A stretch of 64,000 bases of DNA from NCBI GenBank assembly GCA_951812925.1, contig OX638368.1, positions 18,539,187-18,603,186 on the forward strand, given 5' to 3'. Source of the stretch: Calliopum simillimum. Lineage: Eukaryota > Arthropoda > Insecta > Diptera > Lauxaniidae. Below, in pieces: positions 1-11,614 of this stretch (within the stretch, counting starts at the first letter, position 1; the number at the start of each line of letters is the position of its first letter). Below the pieces are notes generated by a model. The model saw only the letters and a list, made by a program, of their open reading frames with translations, was not told where the DNA came from and did not search any database. The position numbers were made by a program, and so were the translations under genes.

Positions 1-494
1 TTCGTACTATACAATGTACTACTTAAATGCCCCTGTCAACACCTTCAAAGTGACGAACTTTTAATTGACGTGCCAGATAGGAATATCGGACTCTGTCTAT
101 AATTAGCAACGTATGTTGGCTATTAAATTTTTTGATTTGGAAATGTTAGATATTATTAATATAATGGTGCTTTTATACAATATAAATATTTTTAATGTTT
201 GTTTTGGTTTAAAGTTCTCTTTTTTTAATAGCATTTTATTGTTTTTTTTATATCTCTTATTGATTTTATATTGGTGTTTACTTAAATAAATAAATAAATA
301 AACAAACAGTAGGTAACCCCATACTTTTTTATCTTAAAATTAGTGTTTTTATTGTATTATTACAATTTTCTGTAAATTAAATATTTATTTTTGCCGTTAT
401 TTTAAGGTAAAAGTTTAAAAAATGACTGGAAAAAATATTTCTTAAAGTATTTTCAAAAAAAAAAAAAAAAAATGAGATCATATTTCTGCAGACT
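1..494. other. AT-rich non-coding stretch
   Basis: No gene or recognisable element is seen. The stretch holds a short AAAT/TAAA run near 283-300 and an 18-base poly(A) near 454-472. It lies downstream of exon 2 of the minus-strand cyclase gene, so it is probably intronic, which is an inference. Confidence 0.5.
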
Positions 495-1985
495 AAAAAT
501 GATAGCTTGCTTTTCTTACTTTTGATTCCCTTTAGTATTGATTTTAAACTTTTTTGGTATTAAATTCCGATTTTTTCAAAAAATGTTGAAATTTATACCA
601 GAAAAGTATGAAATTTATTCCAAAATATTTTAAAATTAATACTTTTTTCGGCATTGTTCTATATAAACACTTTTTGATCTTAAAATTAAACTAAAATTTT
701 TACTGTGTGAAGAAAGAAAATTTCGATAAAAGTGATTATTAAATGCTCAATAATAAAATAAAAACCCACTGCATTTTATACCCCATTTACAAGATATTAA
801 CAATCACATTATATACCTACTGAATTAAAAGTGGGCGGCATTAAAATAGTTTCACGCCCACCCTTTGCAGCTAAAGTTTGTTTGGAAAATGGTCGTAAAA
901 TGTCAAAAGAATTTGATAAAAAGATGTTAAATGTTTCTCAAAAGGAAAAGCATTAAAGACCTACTCGGGACTCAAAAGATACTGGAATATGTCCGTCTGA
1001 AAATCATCAAGTGAGATACTGATCGCAATTGCCTTTGACTAGCCAAATGAAAGTGAAATTCTGGAAAGTCACTATTACCAAGTGTGACCAAAAAGTCGAT
1101 GTTTAGCTGATCTCAAGTTATTTGCGTAATTATTTCAGGCTTGGGTAGCTTATTTACAAAAAACGTATTGATACCGCTGGAATTACTGCAGTGCCAACGG
1201 AGCGCTGGTGCTTTGAATTTTATAAAGGCTTAACTGATCTTTTAATGCTCACTGGTAGCATAGAAGAGAAAAAACTAATGACTCATTTTCTCTATGGGCG
1301 CACAGGATTGATAATCAAAAGGAGTAGCTTTTAAGGGATTAGCTTCATTGACAATTTCTCCGATTACTGAACAGTAAGTCCAAGAAAATGATAAAATACC
1401 TTATGCCCCGACAGACGACAGCTTAAATCTAGAATATAGACGTAATAATGAGAATCTTTTTATTGCATGATTTTAGGCACTTTTTAAATATATATTTCAT
1501 AGATATTGACTAAAAGAAAATTTTAGAATGCAGGGCTTAAAAATTCTAAAACATCAAAAACAAGACTAATAGTGAGTTAACCATCAGAAAAGCTTATTAG
1601 AATTTTTTGGACCCTGAACTGGGAATTTTTCTTTTAGTCAATGTCTATGAAATATGTATGTATTTCAAAAATGCCTAAAATCATGCAATAAAAAGATTCA
1701 CATTAATACGTCTATAATCTAGATTTAAGCTGTCGTCTGTCTGGGGCATTTGGTAGCTTAACTTTATTGCACAGTAAAAATTTTAGTCTAATTTTTAAAC
1801 CAAAAAGTATTCATATAGAACAATGCCAAAAAAAGTAAAAATTTTAAACTATTTTGGAATAAAATTTATACTTTTTTGGAATAAATTTCAAACTTTTGGA
1901 AAATAATCGGGATTTAACACCAAAAAAGTTTAAAATCAATAATAAGGAAATCAAAAGTAAAAAAGTAAACTATCAATTTTAAGTG
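495..1985. mobile_element. Non-autonomous element with ~215-bp inverted ends and an inner hairpin
   Basis: The outer arms, about 495-712 and 1770-1985, are imperfect inverted copies. Both carry the phrases ATTGATTTTAAAC and GAAATTTATTCC, and end inward at TTTTTACTGTG / CACAGTAAAAA. A second inverted pair lies inside, about 1396-1528 and 1621-1755, sharing GACAGACGACAGCTTAAATC. The 880-1390 core shows no long open frame and I do not recognise it. Part of the same terminal sequence recurs alone at 19483-19675, so this is a repeat family, not a chance palindrome. The exact ends and target duplication are not resolved. The superfamily is unknown. Confidence 0.65.
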
Positions 1986-3207
1986 TGTGTCTTGCAAAGA
2001 TTATTGTTCTGAAATGATTCCACAGTAGACTCTTCTACTAATGCTTGCAAGTGCTATAGTTCTTTTCTTTCAGTGTATAGCAAAAAAATATTTGCATTTA
2101 TTTTCTTGTTAACATTAAGATATTTACATAGCCGTCAGATGTCTCAATAAATAAATATTATTTTATTAATTTTTTCCAATATTCTTTTTTAATTAAGATA
2201 ATATGCCAAGTTTGCCAATAAAGGACCTTGGCTATTTTATTTTTAGAATGGAAACAATTTTACGCATTCTTAAGTCATCAATTTATTCCATGAATAAAGA
2301 AGATAAGAACATTTGACAGAATTTGTTTTTTTTTTTTTTTTAAGACAACAATAAAAATACGTCAATACAATAAAATGTAATTGTTCCATATAATTTGCTA
2401 CTGATTTCTAAATATGGGTATGATTCTGAAGATTTGTGGTTGAAAATTAATGTGTAATTGTGTTATTTGAAATATTTTGAAAATCACTTAGTTATCTCTA
2501 TGTAAAGTACTAACAGTTGAAATTTCACTTTATAGTCATTCATCAATAAATAATTTTTCTTTACTTAAGAAATTTTACAGAATATGAAATTTTAATTAAA
2601 AATTTCATGAGAATACATGCAATATAAACTTTATAGCAAGATATTTATTTGTTTATTTGATGTCAGCTGTTTAACTTCGAAGCAGTACAAAACTTTTTCT
2701 GACTTTCTCAATTCTTGGATTTCCTTCTCAAATTATATTTCCCAGGAGTTTTGGTATGCCACATTCTCCACAGTATTGTGAAATTCATTCTAATGTTTGA
2801 TTGTGAACGTTGTTGGGTTGTTCTAAATGAAAAGCATGTGAGAAAATTGGATAGTTGGGTGGTTTCCATTCTCTCCATTTACGAAGTTTAAGTGTAACCG
2901 CAAGTTTAAGTGCTGCGCAAATGGAAAGAATGGAAACCTCATCGTTATTTGCTTTCAAGCTTTTCAATAGAATATACAAGGCAGAAAAGAACGTGCAAGG
3001 CCATAAGTCATTTGAAGTTAAAGGGCAATAATTGAATGATTCTAAAACTCAAATTCAAAATATTTTCAAAATGTATATTTGGTCAAAAAACGATATTTAT
3101 AAAAAAAATTGAAACTAAGAAAGAAAAAAATGTGTTTTTCGAGATACGAATTTCACTTCTTTCAGAATTTTGAAAATTGTTACGTTGATATGCGAGTACA
3201 AGTAAAA
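1986..3207. other. Non-coding stretch, mostly without features
   Basis: AT-rich sequence with a poly(T) tract near 2326-2341. Short open frames here have no recognisable domain. The only structured item is the hairpin at 2861-2938, listed separately. Confidence 0.4.
2861..2938. other. Perfect-ended 78-nt hairpin, pre-miRNA-sized
   Basis: GGTTTCCATTCTCTCCATTT at 2861-2880 pairs with AAATGGAAAGAATGGAAACC at 2919-2938, with a single C/A mismatch in 20 positions. The loop holds two direct copies of AAGTTTAAGTG. The size suits a fly pre-miRNA, but the loop is long, and neither conservation nor expression can be seen. It may equally be a small MITE remnant. Confidence 0.3.
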
Positions 3208-3850
3208 ACTAGTAAGGGTGTTACATTTCGCCTGGTCAAACATTAAATACCCTACACTTAAGTATTTTGAACAGTTTATTGTACGGGAGGTGCCACGACC
3301 TCTTGTCCGAGTTCACATAGCTTTTACTCAGATCTTGCACTTACTGTTCTCAGCATTTTGATTCTGTTGCTTATATGGGAGGTGCCACACCCTTTTATCC
3401 GAGTTTGTCTAATTTTTGCTCAGAGCTTGCATTTGCTGTCCTTAGTGTCTGAGTGAAATTTAGTTGGATTATCTCAAACAACGTTTTCAGTATAGCATAT
3501 TGAAGCTTTTGCTTAAATGGGGGATGTCACGTCTTTTATCCAAGTTTGCCAAGTTTTGCTCAGAGCTTGTGCTTACCGTCCTTAGTATTTAAGTGTATTT
3601 TGGTTGCATTGTCGTAAAAAATACTCCTAAAGTTGCATTTTGAATATATTTTTTGTATGGGCGTTAGGCGTGTTCTTTGACCGATTTCGCTCATTTTCAG
3701 AAAGTCGAGCTAACTTTGACAACGGAGGCAGTGTACTCAATTTCATCGAATTATCTTGCTCCTAAAAAATACAAAAATGATTTCAACGGCCAGACAAACA
3801 TCCAGACAGGCAGCCGAACATGGCTATGTATAGCGACTCAGGAGATAGAC
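3208..3850 (+). repeat. 'CTAGTAAGGGTGT' interspersed repeat, copy 1
   Basis: The copy starts ACTAGTAAGGGTGTTACATT and soon reaches ATACCCTACAC. It then carries three diverged tandem units of roughly 120-145 bp with the phrase GGAGGTGCCACG followed by a CTCAGAGCTTGC-like block. It ends in the conserved 3' block (GGGCG..AGGCGTG, GAGGCAGTGTACTCAATTTC, CAGACAGGCAGCC). The final GTGTAGGGTAT block seen in other copies is missing, so it is 3' truncated. The family may be a Helitron/DINE-like element, because of its central tandem units and lack of coding, but this is not proven. Confidence 0.7.
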
Positions 3851-3907
3851 TTTACGGTATTTAAAACACGATCAAATTCTGAACGTTTTAAAGAAAAAAA
3901 TATTTTT

Positions 3908-4130
3908 GGCTTGCAAAAACCGAAGTTAAGAGCATTTTTCTAAACCAAAGTTTTTTTTAAGTTCGAAAATATGAAAATCCCAACATATTTGTGTTAAGGC
4001 CTACTGTTCAAAAACCGATTTCAAACAAAATAAAAAAATATGTTCGTAACCAAATTGATTAGAGTACCATGCCAAAAAGTTTCAGCACTATTAGTGATTG
4101 TCGAATTGATATTTGGGTCGTTTTCACGTA
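3908..4130 (+). repeat. Diverged direct repeat, unit A1
   Basis: The block from the AAGAGCATTTTTCT phrase to TCGTTTTCACG recurs at 4985-5221 in the same orientation. Shared landmarks in order are AAGAGCATTTTTCT, an AAGYTCGAAAA block, CACAACATAT-like sequence, AGAGTACC / AAAGTACC, and TCGTTTTCACG. No coding potential is seen. The two units are about 1.1 kb apart, with another repeat between them. Confidence 0.5.
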
Positions 4131-4514
4131 GAAGAAAAAAAGAATGAAATAACTTTCAGATTGAAAATCACCGATCGCTTTAAAAGTTTTTGGCATGGGA
4201 CTTAACTCGATTTGACTAGATACGACTTTATTACTTCGCACGAAAAAATAAAAATTATGAGATTTTCATGTTTTCAAGCTTAAATAAAGACGGATCCAGC
4301 AAAATGCTCATAACTTTGGTTTCTGTGGGCCTCGAAAAAGGCAGTTTTTTCTTTAAATTTTCATATGTTTTCCAGGAAACATTGTATATGGGAAACTGGC
4401 GAAAATATCTTTTTTTTTTTGCGGGTTTTTCTGTAAAAAATTTAAAGCGATTTTCGCTAGATTCCCATATAATTCAACGGTAGTCCTTAGTGTCTTGTAA
4501 AATTATAGAAATCT

Positions 4515-4850
4515 ATATATTAATATGCAAAACAAAATTTTGTCCTACCTTTTTTACTATGTTAGAAATGGAGCACGTCTTTGAATTATATACCATTAGA
4601 AAGATATTTGCGTGTAAATGTGTACAAAGTTAAAATTATTTTAATATTTTGCCATTAAGTTAGGTAAAATTAAATGCAAATTTTTCAGTATTAATAACGA
4701 CAAAATACGTGGTCACACAGAGCTGAAAAGAGGATATAGCACAAAGAGAAAAACAAAAAGTTGACTGACTTCATGTTTTAGTTTCTTTTCGTTTCACATT
4801 TGTCGTTCTACCAAGGTCAAATTTTGACCATTGCGCGATTCTAGCTTAAA
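4515..4850 (+). repeat. Interspersed repeat R, copy 1
   Basis: The phrases TTTTGTCCTACCTTTTTTAC, GTCACACAGAGCTGAAAAGA, TTGACTGACTTCATGTTTT and TTTTGACCATTGCGCGATTC all recur in order at 40690-41105. Partial matches to its distal part appear at 55735-55880, and reversed near 24545-24655. It is non-coding and unassigned to a superfamily. Confidence 0.6.
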
Positions 4851-4984
4851 GAAAAACAAAATTCTGCGTTTTTTAAGATATTTCATTCTGAATTTTTTAC
4901 TGTTTTCAGAATTTTCAAAAATTTTCCTTGCTAAACAAGATAATGAAATCTGATTAGATTATTCACATTCTAAACAAAAATTTT

Positions 4985-5221
4985 TTATAACTGGCTTGAA
5001 GGAATCGTACTTAAGAGCATTTTTCTGAACACATCTTTTTTTAAGCTCGAAAACATTAAAATCACAACATATGTAGTTCTGACAAGGTCTATTTGTCAAA
5101 AAAACGTTATCGTGAAAAATAAAAATATACGAGTCTAGTCAAGCCAATTAAAGTACCACATACCAAAGTTTCAGCGAGATCAGTGTTGGTCATCCCAAAA
5201 GTTGGTTCGTTTTCACGCAGA
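4985..5221 (+). repeat. Diverged direct repeat, unit A2
   Basis: Partner of 3908-4130, with the same ordered landmarks. It lies directly downstream (in the gene's sense) of cyclase exon 2, in presumed intron sequence. Confidence 0.5.
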
Positions 5222-5554
5222 TTCTCTCATATATGCCTTCGCTTTTTCGTGCTTATCAACACTTAAGTACTCTAATTGAATATTGTTTTCTTAAGCGCTG
5301 TGACGAATAAGATGAAATACTCAAAATGAAATCATTTTTATTGATGTCTCACTAAAGAAACTTTGAATTAAGTCTTAAAAATTTCGCAAAAAATAAAATC
5401 CAAAATTAATAGTGCGACTTATTTTTTTTTATAAATAGCACATGCGACATTTAAGCACTTTTTTAGCACTCGTAAACGAAAATTCATTTTATGTCCTCAT
5501 AAGTATGTTTTCATTGTTAAGTGACAAAAATTTTTAAAGATCAATAAAACTTAC

Positions 5555-5669
5555 CGCGAAAACAATTCAATATTGATGAAAACATATTCACCGCTATCAA
5601 TCATATTTAATTCTTCAGCGGTTAACATTATATCTCGTATCGTTTGTGGATCGGCACACATGATGACAA
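5555..5669 (-). CDS. Receptor guanylyl cyclase, exon 2 (ligand-binding domain)
   Basis: This 115-bp exon is too short to stand out as an open frame but is clear at its edges. Read on the minus strand, a pyrimidine-rich tract ending CAG precedes TTGTCATC, and the exon ends TTTTCGCG before GTAAGT. Joined to the single base left by exon 1, it encodes I, then VIMCADPQTIRDIMLTA, EELNMIDSGEYVFINIELFS, then two bases (phase 2). This matches the ANF-receptor ligand-binding fold of natriuretic-peptide-receptor-type membrane guanylyl cyclases, where a 'V-x-x-C-x-x-P-x-x-x-R-x-x-M' strand/helix follows the end of exon 1. The phase agreement and two consensus splice sites make this strong. The next exon is expected at lower coordinates but none was recognised, so it probably lies outside the window. 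Confidence 0.9.
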
Positions 5670-6929
5670 CTGAAAAAGAAGAAGAAGAGAAATTTAAGAA
5701 AAGTAGTCAAAAATAGTTCAATTGATAATTTATAGCATTTGTTGGGGTAAATATGCTGTAATGAATTTTTGTATTGAGTAGAAATTGAAAATTCTCGAGA
5801 TTTCAAAAAGACTTAAGTAACGAACTTTTTTTTTTTTTTTTTTTTTTTTTAAATTGAAATATTGTTATTGGTTGTTTTATTTTAATTTAAGATATTGCAT
5901 AACACATCGATTTATCAAAATAATAGCAAGGATCATAAAGCAAATTAAAAAAAAAAAGTTTGTAACTTAAGTCTTTTTGAAATCCCTGGAATTTTCAAAT
6001 TGTACTTGATGAACTAAAGTTAAGTATTTGAAACTTTCATGTTACTCAATTCTAGGATATTGTTATTCCCTTATTTGTGGAGTTGCAGATCTTTTCTTGG
6101 TATTTTTCTTGGTATCATTAAAATTTTTTGAGTACATTGCTTAGTGCCTACCCTTGCCCTATTTTAATCTTTGTTGAAAAAAAAAAAAAAAATGTAAGAT
6201 ACTAATTTTAGGGTGTCTTTATATACATGAGTACCTAACTTATCATACAGATACTAATAAGCAAAATAAGTAAAACATGAATTTTAAATAAGCCAACGAC
6301 AAAAAACTTATTTGGAAATTCAACTTGATTAAGCAAATATTTGGTTTCATGCACGCGGCATTCAAATTTTTTTTGAGATATATATTTATAAACAGATATT
6401 GTATATTATTCGATGACATGCTCATTATCTGATATTCCTTAAGAGAGGCCATGCACTGCGTTTCGCGTGTATATCATTATTTAGCAGTTAATTATTCATT
6501 TTACTATTGATTTTATTTATTTGAGCCATTTAGTTGCCAATTGAATTCTTTGCTCTTATTTTATGATACAACTTGTTATAAAATTTGATTATATTGACGT
6601 TTGATTAAATAAACATTTGTGTTTGTAAGAATACAATTTTGATTACGGCATCTAATGACTAAGTAGCTACGGATAATTTCTTTATCAGTGTTGTGAGTGG
6701 GAATTTTCAACATGACATTCTTATCTCCCCTGACTCGGGAAGGTTAGTATGTTGACGTGATCTTCTGATTAAAAAATTTTCCAGTAAAATGTCAACGTCA
6801 CAACGAATATTCGAGTAATTGAAGCTTTCTGTATTTTTTTGCCCACAACTTGAAGTCTAATAAATTGTCTTTTAATGTGGTTCAATCAGGCTTCGAAGTT
6901 TCGATACGGATTAAAATGCCATTTATAGT

Positions 6930-8092
6930 AGCTCTATTTCGCGACAGAAAGCTTCAAGATTTTTCTAACTAAGAATGTTAAATATTGCTGATGGAGCATA
7001 CCTTTCGCTGGTTAAAGTGGCAACATCTAATGGAGGCGCTAACACACACTGGGCTTGAACAGTCGATAGGTGTGACGAAAGTGTCGACAAAATCTGTGAA
7101 TGGGGTTTCATTTGTACTAGTTTAGTGGCGTAAAAAATGCAAACCCGAAATCGTAGCAGCTCATTTTCGCGAAATATCGCAAAAATACATATCCCATATA
7201 AAATAAAAAAAAAAAAAATTTATAAAAGGAACTCAACAATCAAATAAAAAAGTATTTATTTTAAATGTATTTTGCAATGCTGAATCTGAATCCGGTCTTG
7301 GAATTGCAGTATCTCATATGGTTTTTGTGATATCCTAGCCTAAGCAAGCAAAAAATACCGTTTTTGCTTTATTTTGAAGCTATATAACTAGAATATAGAG
7401 CATTCATACGTAGAATCCGACACAATATCTGAAAGTTATAAACTTTTTTTTTAAGACCTAAGTTAAATTATGTCAATAGCTTTATTTTTCTTCGAAATAT
7501 CGTAGACTGAAATAATGAGAAAATTAATGTTTTGCTTTTTTTTAACTTTTTAGGTTAGCATATCTCCAAGAAATATAAGGACATCGCCATAATTTAAATT
7601 AAATTTCAAAGAAAAAAAATTAGATCTTTCAGATATTGTATCGGATTCTATGTATGAATGCTCTATATTCTAGTTATATAGCTTCAAAATAAAGCAAAAA
7701 CGGCTAGGATATCTTAAAAACCAAGGCCGGATTCGGATTCAGCATTGCAAAATACATTTAAAATAAATGCTTTCGTATTCGTTTGTTGTGTTTCTTTTTT
7801 TCATTTTTTTATTTTATGTATATGGGATATGTATTTTTGCGATATTTCGCGAAAATGAGCAGCTACGATTTCGGAGTTTATATTTTTTAGGCCACTAAAC
7901 TAGTACAAATGAAACCCCATTCACAGATTTTGTCGACACTTTCATCACACATATCGACTGTTCAAGCCCAGTGTGTGTTAGCGCCTCCATTAAATGTTGC
8001 CACTTTAACCAGCGAAAGGTATGCTCCATCGGCAATATTTAACATTCTTAGCTAGAAAAATCTTAAAGCTTTCCGTCGCGAAATAGAGCTAC
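6930..8092. mobile_element. ~1.16-kb near-complete foldback element
   Basis: Two arms of over 500 bp, about 6930-7480 and 7560-8092, are inverted copies across a short centre near 7510. Matching phrases read outside-in include GTAGCTCTATTTCGCGAC, GGAGCATACCTTTCGCTGGT, CTAACACACACTGGGCTTGA, TTTTCGCGAAATATCGCAAA and TAGAATATAGAGCATTCATA. There is no open frame of note. The ends begin near AGTAGCTC on both sides, but a target duplication could not be settled. The transcript would fold into one very long hairpin. It shares its inner sequence with the 9062-9846 element. Confidence 0.85.
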
Positions 8093-9061
8093 TTACATTT
8101 AAGAAATTTCCATTTTTTTGTAGCTATTAAAATTAATCGATTAAACCGAAGTTGTGTCGAGTGCACTTTGCCAAAATAAACCCCCAAACATCGCTCAGCA
8201 CGTCTTGAACTGGAGCAAGGCAACCGAAAGCTTGAAGCGATTTCTTGATAGAGATTTCTAGAGCATGACCTATAAGAAATGTGAAAAGCTTTAGAGAGCT
8301 TAAGGTATTTTCAAGCAACCGATTTAGTTAGAGGAATTTTGTTAAGGCTCAGTATTTCGTTGGGAATCAAATATGAAAGACATATTGTTTTAATCACTAG
8401 CCTCAGGCTATACTTACTACTTTCTTTGAAGGGCAGATGCCTTGCTCTCTGTATGATCATGATTATACATTTAGATATTACTTTTTCGACAATTAAGGTC
8501 AGCACAAGGAGGAATTCATGACTTGCTTTTATTCATCAAAGGAACTAAATTAAACTTCAAAGTATCACAACGGAACAGTTATTGGTCTAAGTGTGCCCAT
8601 ATACTATTGTTTACAGGACAGGCTGCCTAACAAAACTTAGCCATGAAGGATATATAAAAGTATACATTTATCTAATATATGATCGGGTTAAAACTACAAT
8701 TAGGCATCTCCTTTTTCGATATTTTGAGAAAAAATGCTTATTTTTATAGAAATTCATCTTTTGCTTTTTTGCATAAAATCGGATGGCAACTACAATTTCA
8801 AAAATCGAGGAGAGCTATAGGTTTTAGAGCGGTTTTTTTGTCTTGTTTTTGCATATATTTAACTCAAAATATTAAAAACTTAGAGATCTAGTTGTAGATT
8901 TAACTCGGCGATATGTTCTTGCTCATATTCTTCTATATAATCTAGGAAATAAACAATGTATTCGTAGGGGAACAAAGCTATTTGATTTAATGATAACTCG
9001 CGGAATGACTATATTGACAAACTAAGCTTTTGAGTTTGAAAATGGGTAAAATCGGTTAAGG
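8093..9061. other. Non-coding stretch between foldbacks
   Basis: Short open frames on both strands have no recognisable domains and poor coding character. Nothing else is seen. Confidence 0.4.
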
Positions 9062-9846
9062 TCTTTTTTATACCTAGAGGCGAAAAACAAATCGTAATTC
9101 AGCCATTTTTTAACTATTTTTCATGTATTTGATTTTGATGGAAAGTTAAGAGTTGTAGGTTCTACGACTAATTTTTGAAAAAAGGTCGAAATACGGTACA
9201 TTTGAAAAAAAAAAAAAAAAAAACAGTAAGCCAAAATTAAAATAGTTATTTTCGATGAACTTGCCAATGCTGAATCTGAATTTGGTCTTAGAATTGCTCT
9301 ATCGCTTATGGTTTTCATAGCTAAATGTTCAAAAACACGGTTTTTAGAGATTGTATAGAAGACGGACGACATGGGTTTGATCTAAACTACTAAATGCGTC
9401 ACTTAGTACTATTCTTTGTCTTCAAGATGAGCTACAAAACGGTCTTATATAATTTTTCCTTAACAAGTAATGATAATTTAAAAGCCTTCATCAGAGTTAA
9501 AAATCAAATGAGAATCCACATTTCTGCAAATAAAAATTGGATTTGAAAACTCAAATGACCATCTGTTTGAATTTCTGTTTTTTGTCTGGAAATGAATTTT
9601 GATGCACTTTTGGCAAAAATTAAAAAAAAAAAATATTAAATCCTCGAAACTCGGATTTTGACTTAAAAGAGTATGTAATATGTGGGAAAAAGTATTGATA
9701 AATAACATGAATGATATCGGCCGATTTAAAAAATTTTTCTTAAGAGCTACAACCCTTAACTTCCCATCAAAATCAAATACATGAAAATTTGTTGAAAAAT
9801 GGCTGACCTACGATTGTTTTTTTGCCTCTAGATATAAAATGACCTT
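9062..9846. mobile_element. Foldback element related to the 7-kb foldback
   Basis: The inverted arms, about 9062-9175 and 9733-9846, share ATGTATTTGATTTTGATGG and CTAGAGGC. The spacer near 9262-9350 carries CAATGCTGAATCTGAAT and a TATGGTTTT..AT block. The same order is found inside the 6930-8092 foldback (about 7276-7330), so the two are members of one family at different stages of decay. It is non-coding. Confidence 0.65.
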
Positions 9847-11614
9847 TCGCAGGCCCATAATAAAAATCCTTGGGTGTTGAAGAAAAACCGAGTACGCCGA
9901 AAATTATTTTTACAAGTGCTGAACACGATGTGCTATGTAAGAACCCAGAACTTTTTTCGTGTAGTACAGTGTTATTTTCTTTCTTAAAAATTACACATTG
10001 ACTAAATTTTTAAAATGTTTTTTTCAAAGTCGGACCTTAAACTTTTAAATCCCATAAATAATAATAAAAACATATTGTACGTGTATAATATATAAATACT
10101 AAGATAATAAAAATTTTAAAATTCTTAACATAATAATAACAGTTGACTCAAAACTATTACTTAAGGAAATAGAGGCTTAAAATTTTTCTCTACTTATATT
10201 CCAAAAAGTTATAAAAACTTTAAAATAAAATTCAAAAATCATTAATTCCAAAGTAACTATTGTTTAAAAATAAAAGTTGAAAAATAGTTTCTGAAAAATA
10301 GGTATTTTCCATAGTTTTGTTGTTACTTATATTCTTAAAAAAGTTTTTGTATTCAAGTTTCAAGGTCTGTTCAAAACCATAAAATTGCATGTTAAATTTT
10401 GTTTTGATTCGAAATATTTACAACTGTTTACTGAGATTTAATAGCTAATTTGAAATGTGAAATTGCCATTAACAGATGCTTTCTGGCAACGTCAAATGTA
10501 TAGATGTCAAGAATACTCATTATGTGTACATATGTAGCATAAATAATGAATTTTGTATGAAAATATTTTAAAGTAAACAAATGTTTGTTTTTCGTAAGTA
10601 AAAGTGTGAAGAATCTGCATTGCACATTTCATAAATAAAACAAAATGAATGAACATAAATAAAACGTTAATTTGAAACAAACAGTTGGCAAACTAATGCC
10701 ACATCAATTTGTCATATGTGTGAGCGGATAAATATTCAATGCTTGACAACAAGTCGTTTCAATATAAATAAATCATTTGCCGAAAGGGTCGATATATCGT
10801 ATACATATAGACAAATGGCTTGTTCCACCATAGAACTGCATCACAAACGTAAATACATGTATTTATAATTCCAAATTGAGTGGCAACTAATTGAGTGGCA
10901 GCGGAACAAATTAAGCTGAATAGTTGCCAAATGATTACATGTGTTAAAGTAATTAAGCCATACAAACTATTTATCAATATGATTATAGCGTATTTGGTAT
11001 GAGAAATGAATGAATTATTAATGAATATAAAAGTGTTAATTCCTGAAGTATTGTGCTAAAAATTTGCAATATTGTGTGAATAATATAATTAAACTATTTA
11101 GTAAATATAAACATTTTTACATTCAATCAAATAAGTAGTCATTAAATTTTAAGAGTGATTTATGATGTATGTTAATTTTAGATTATGAGAATGATTAGTT
11201 TTGAGCAAGAGCCAGACCAAAGAAAAAGTTTGAGTCTTAAGAAATTCTTGTTCAAAAAAAGTGTATTTTTTCTGCTACAAAGCTACATTTTCAGAATCTT
11301 AAGATAAGTCTTATGTAAATCTTAAGATCCTTTAATCTCTGTTCACTTTTATCCAATTTGCTGAGTCACTTTCCCCTGGTTGTAGACATTTCTTATGGGT
11401 AATCTACCATCGAGCTTTAGAGATCTTGAAAATAACTTTCAGCTTATTATAACTTTGAGCTTATTAATTATAAAATTGAAGCAATAAACAAAATTTTATT
11501 TAATAAAAAAAGTAAAAGTGAATAGAAATTTTTTTCATTTACAAAGTTTTATAAAAATTTTTAAGATATTAAAAAATAAAAATAATTTACTTATGTTGGA
11601 AGTTTTATGATATA
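9847..11614. other. Intronic non-coding stretch
   Basis: AT-rich, with no repeat partner noticed elsewhere in the window and no credible gene. It may be the least disturbed part of the intron. Confidence 0.4.
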
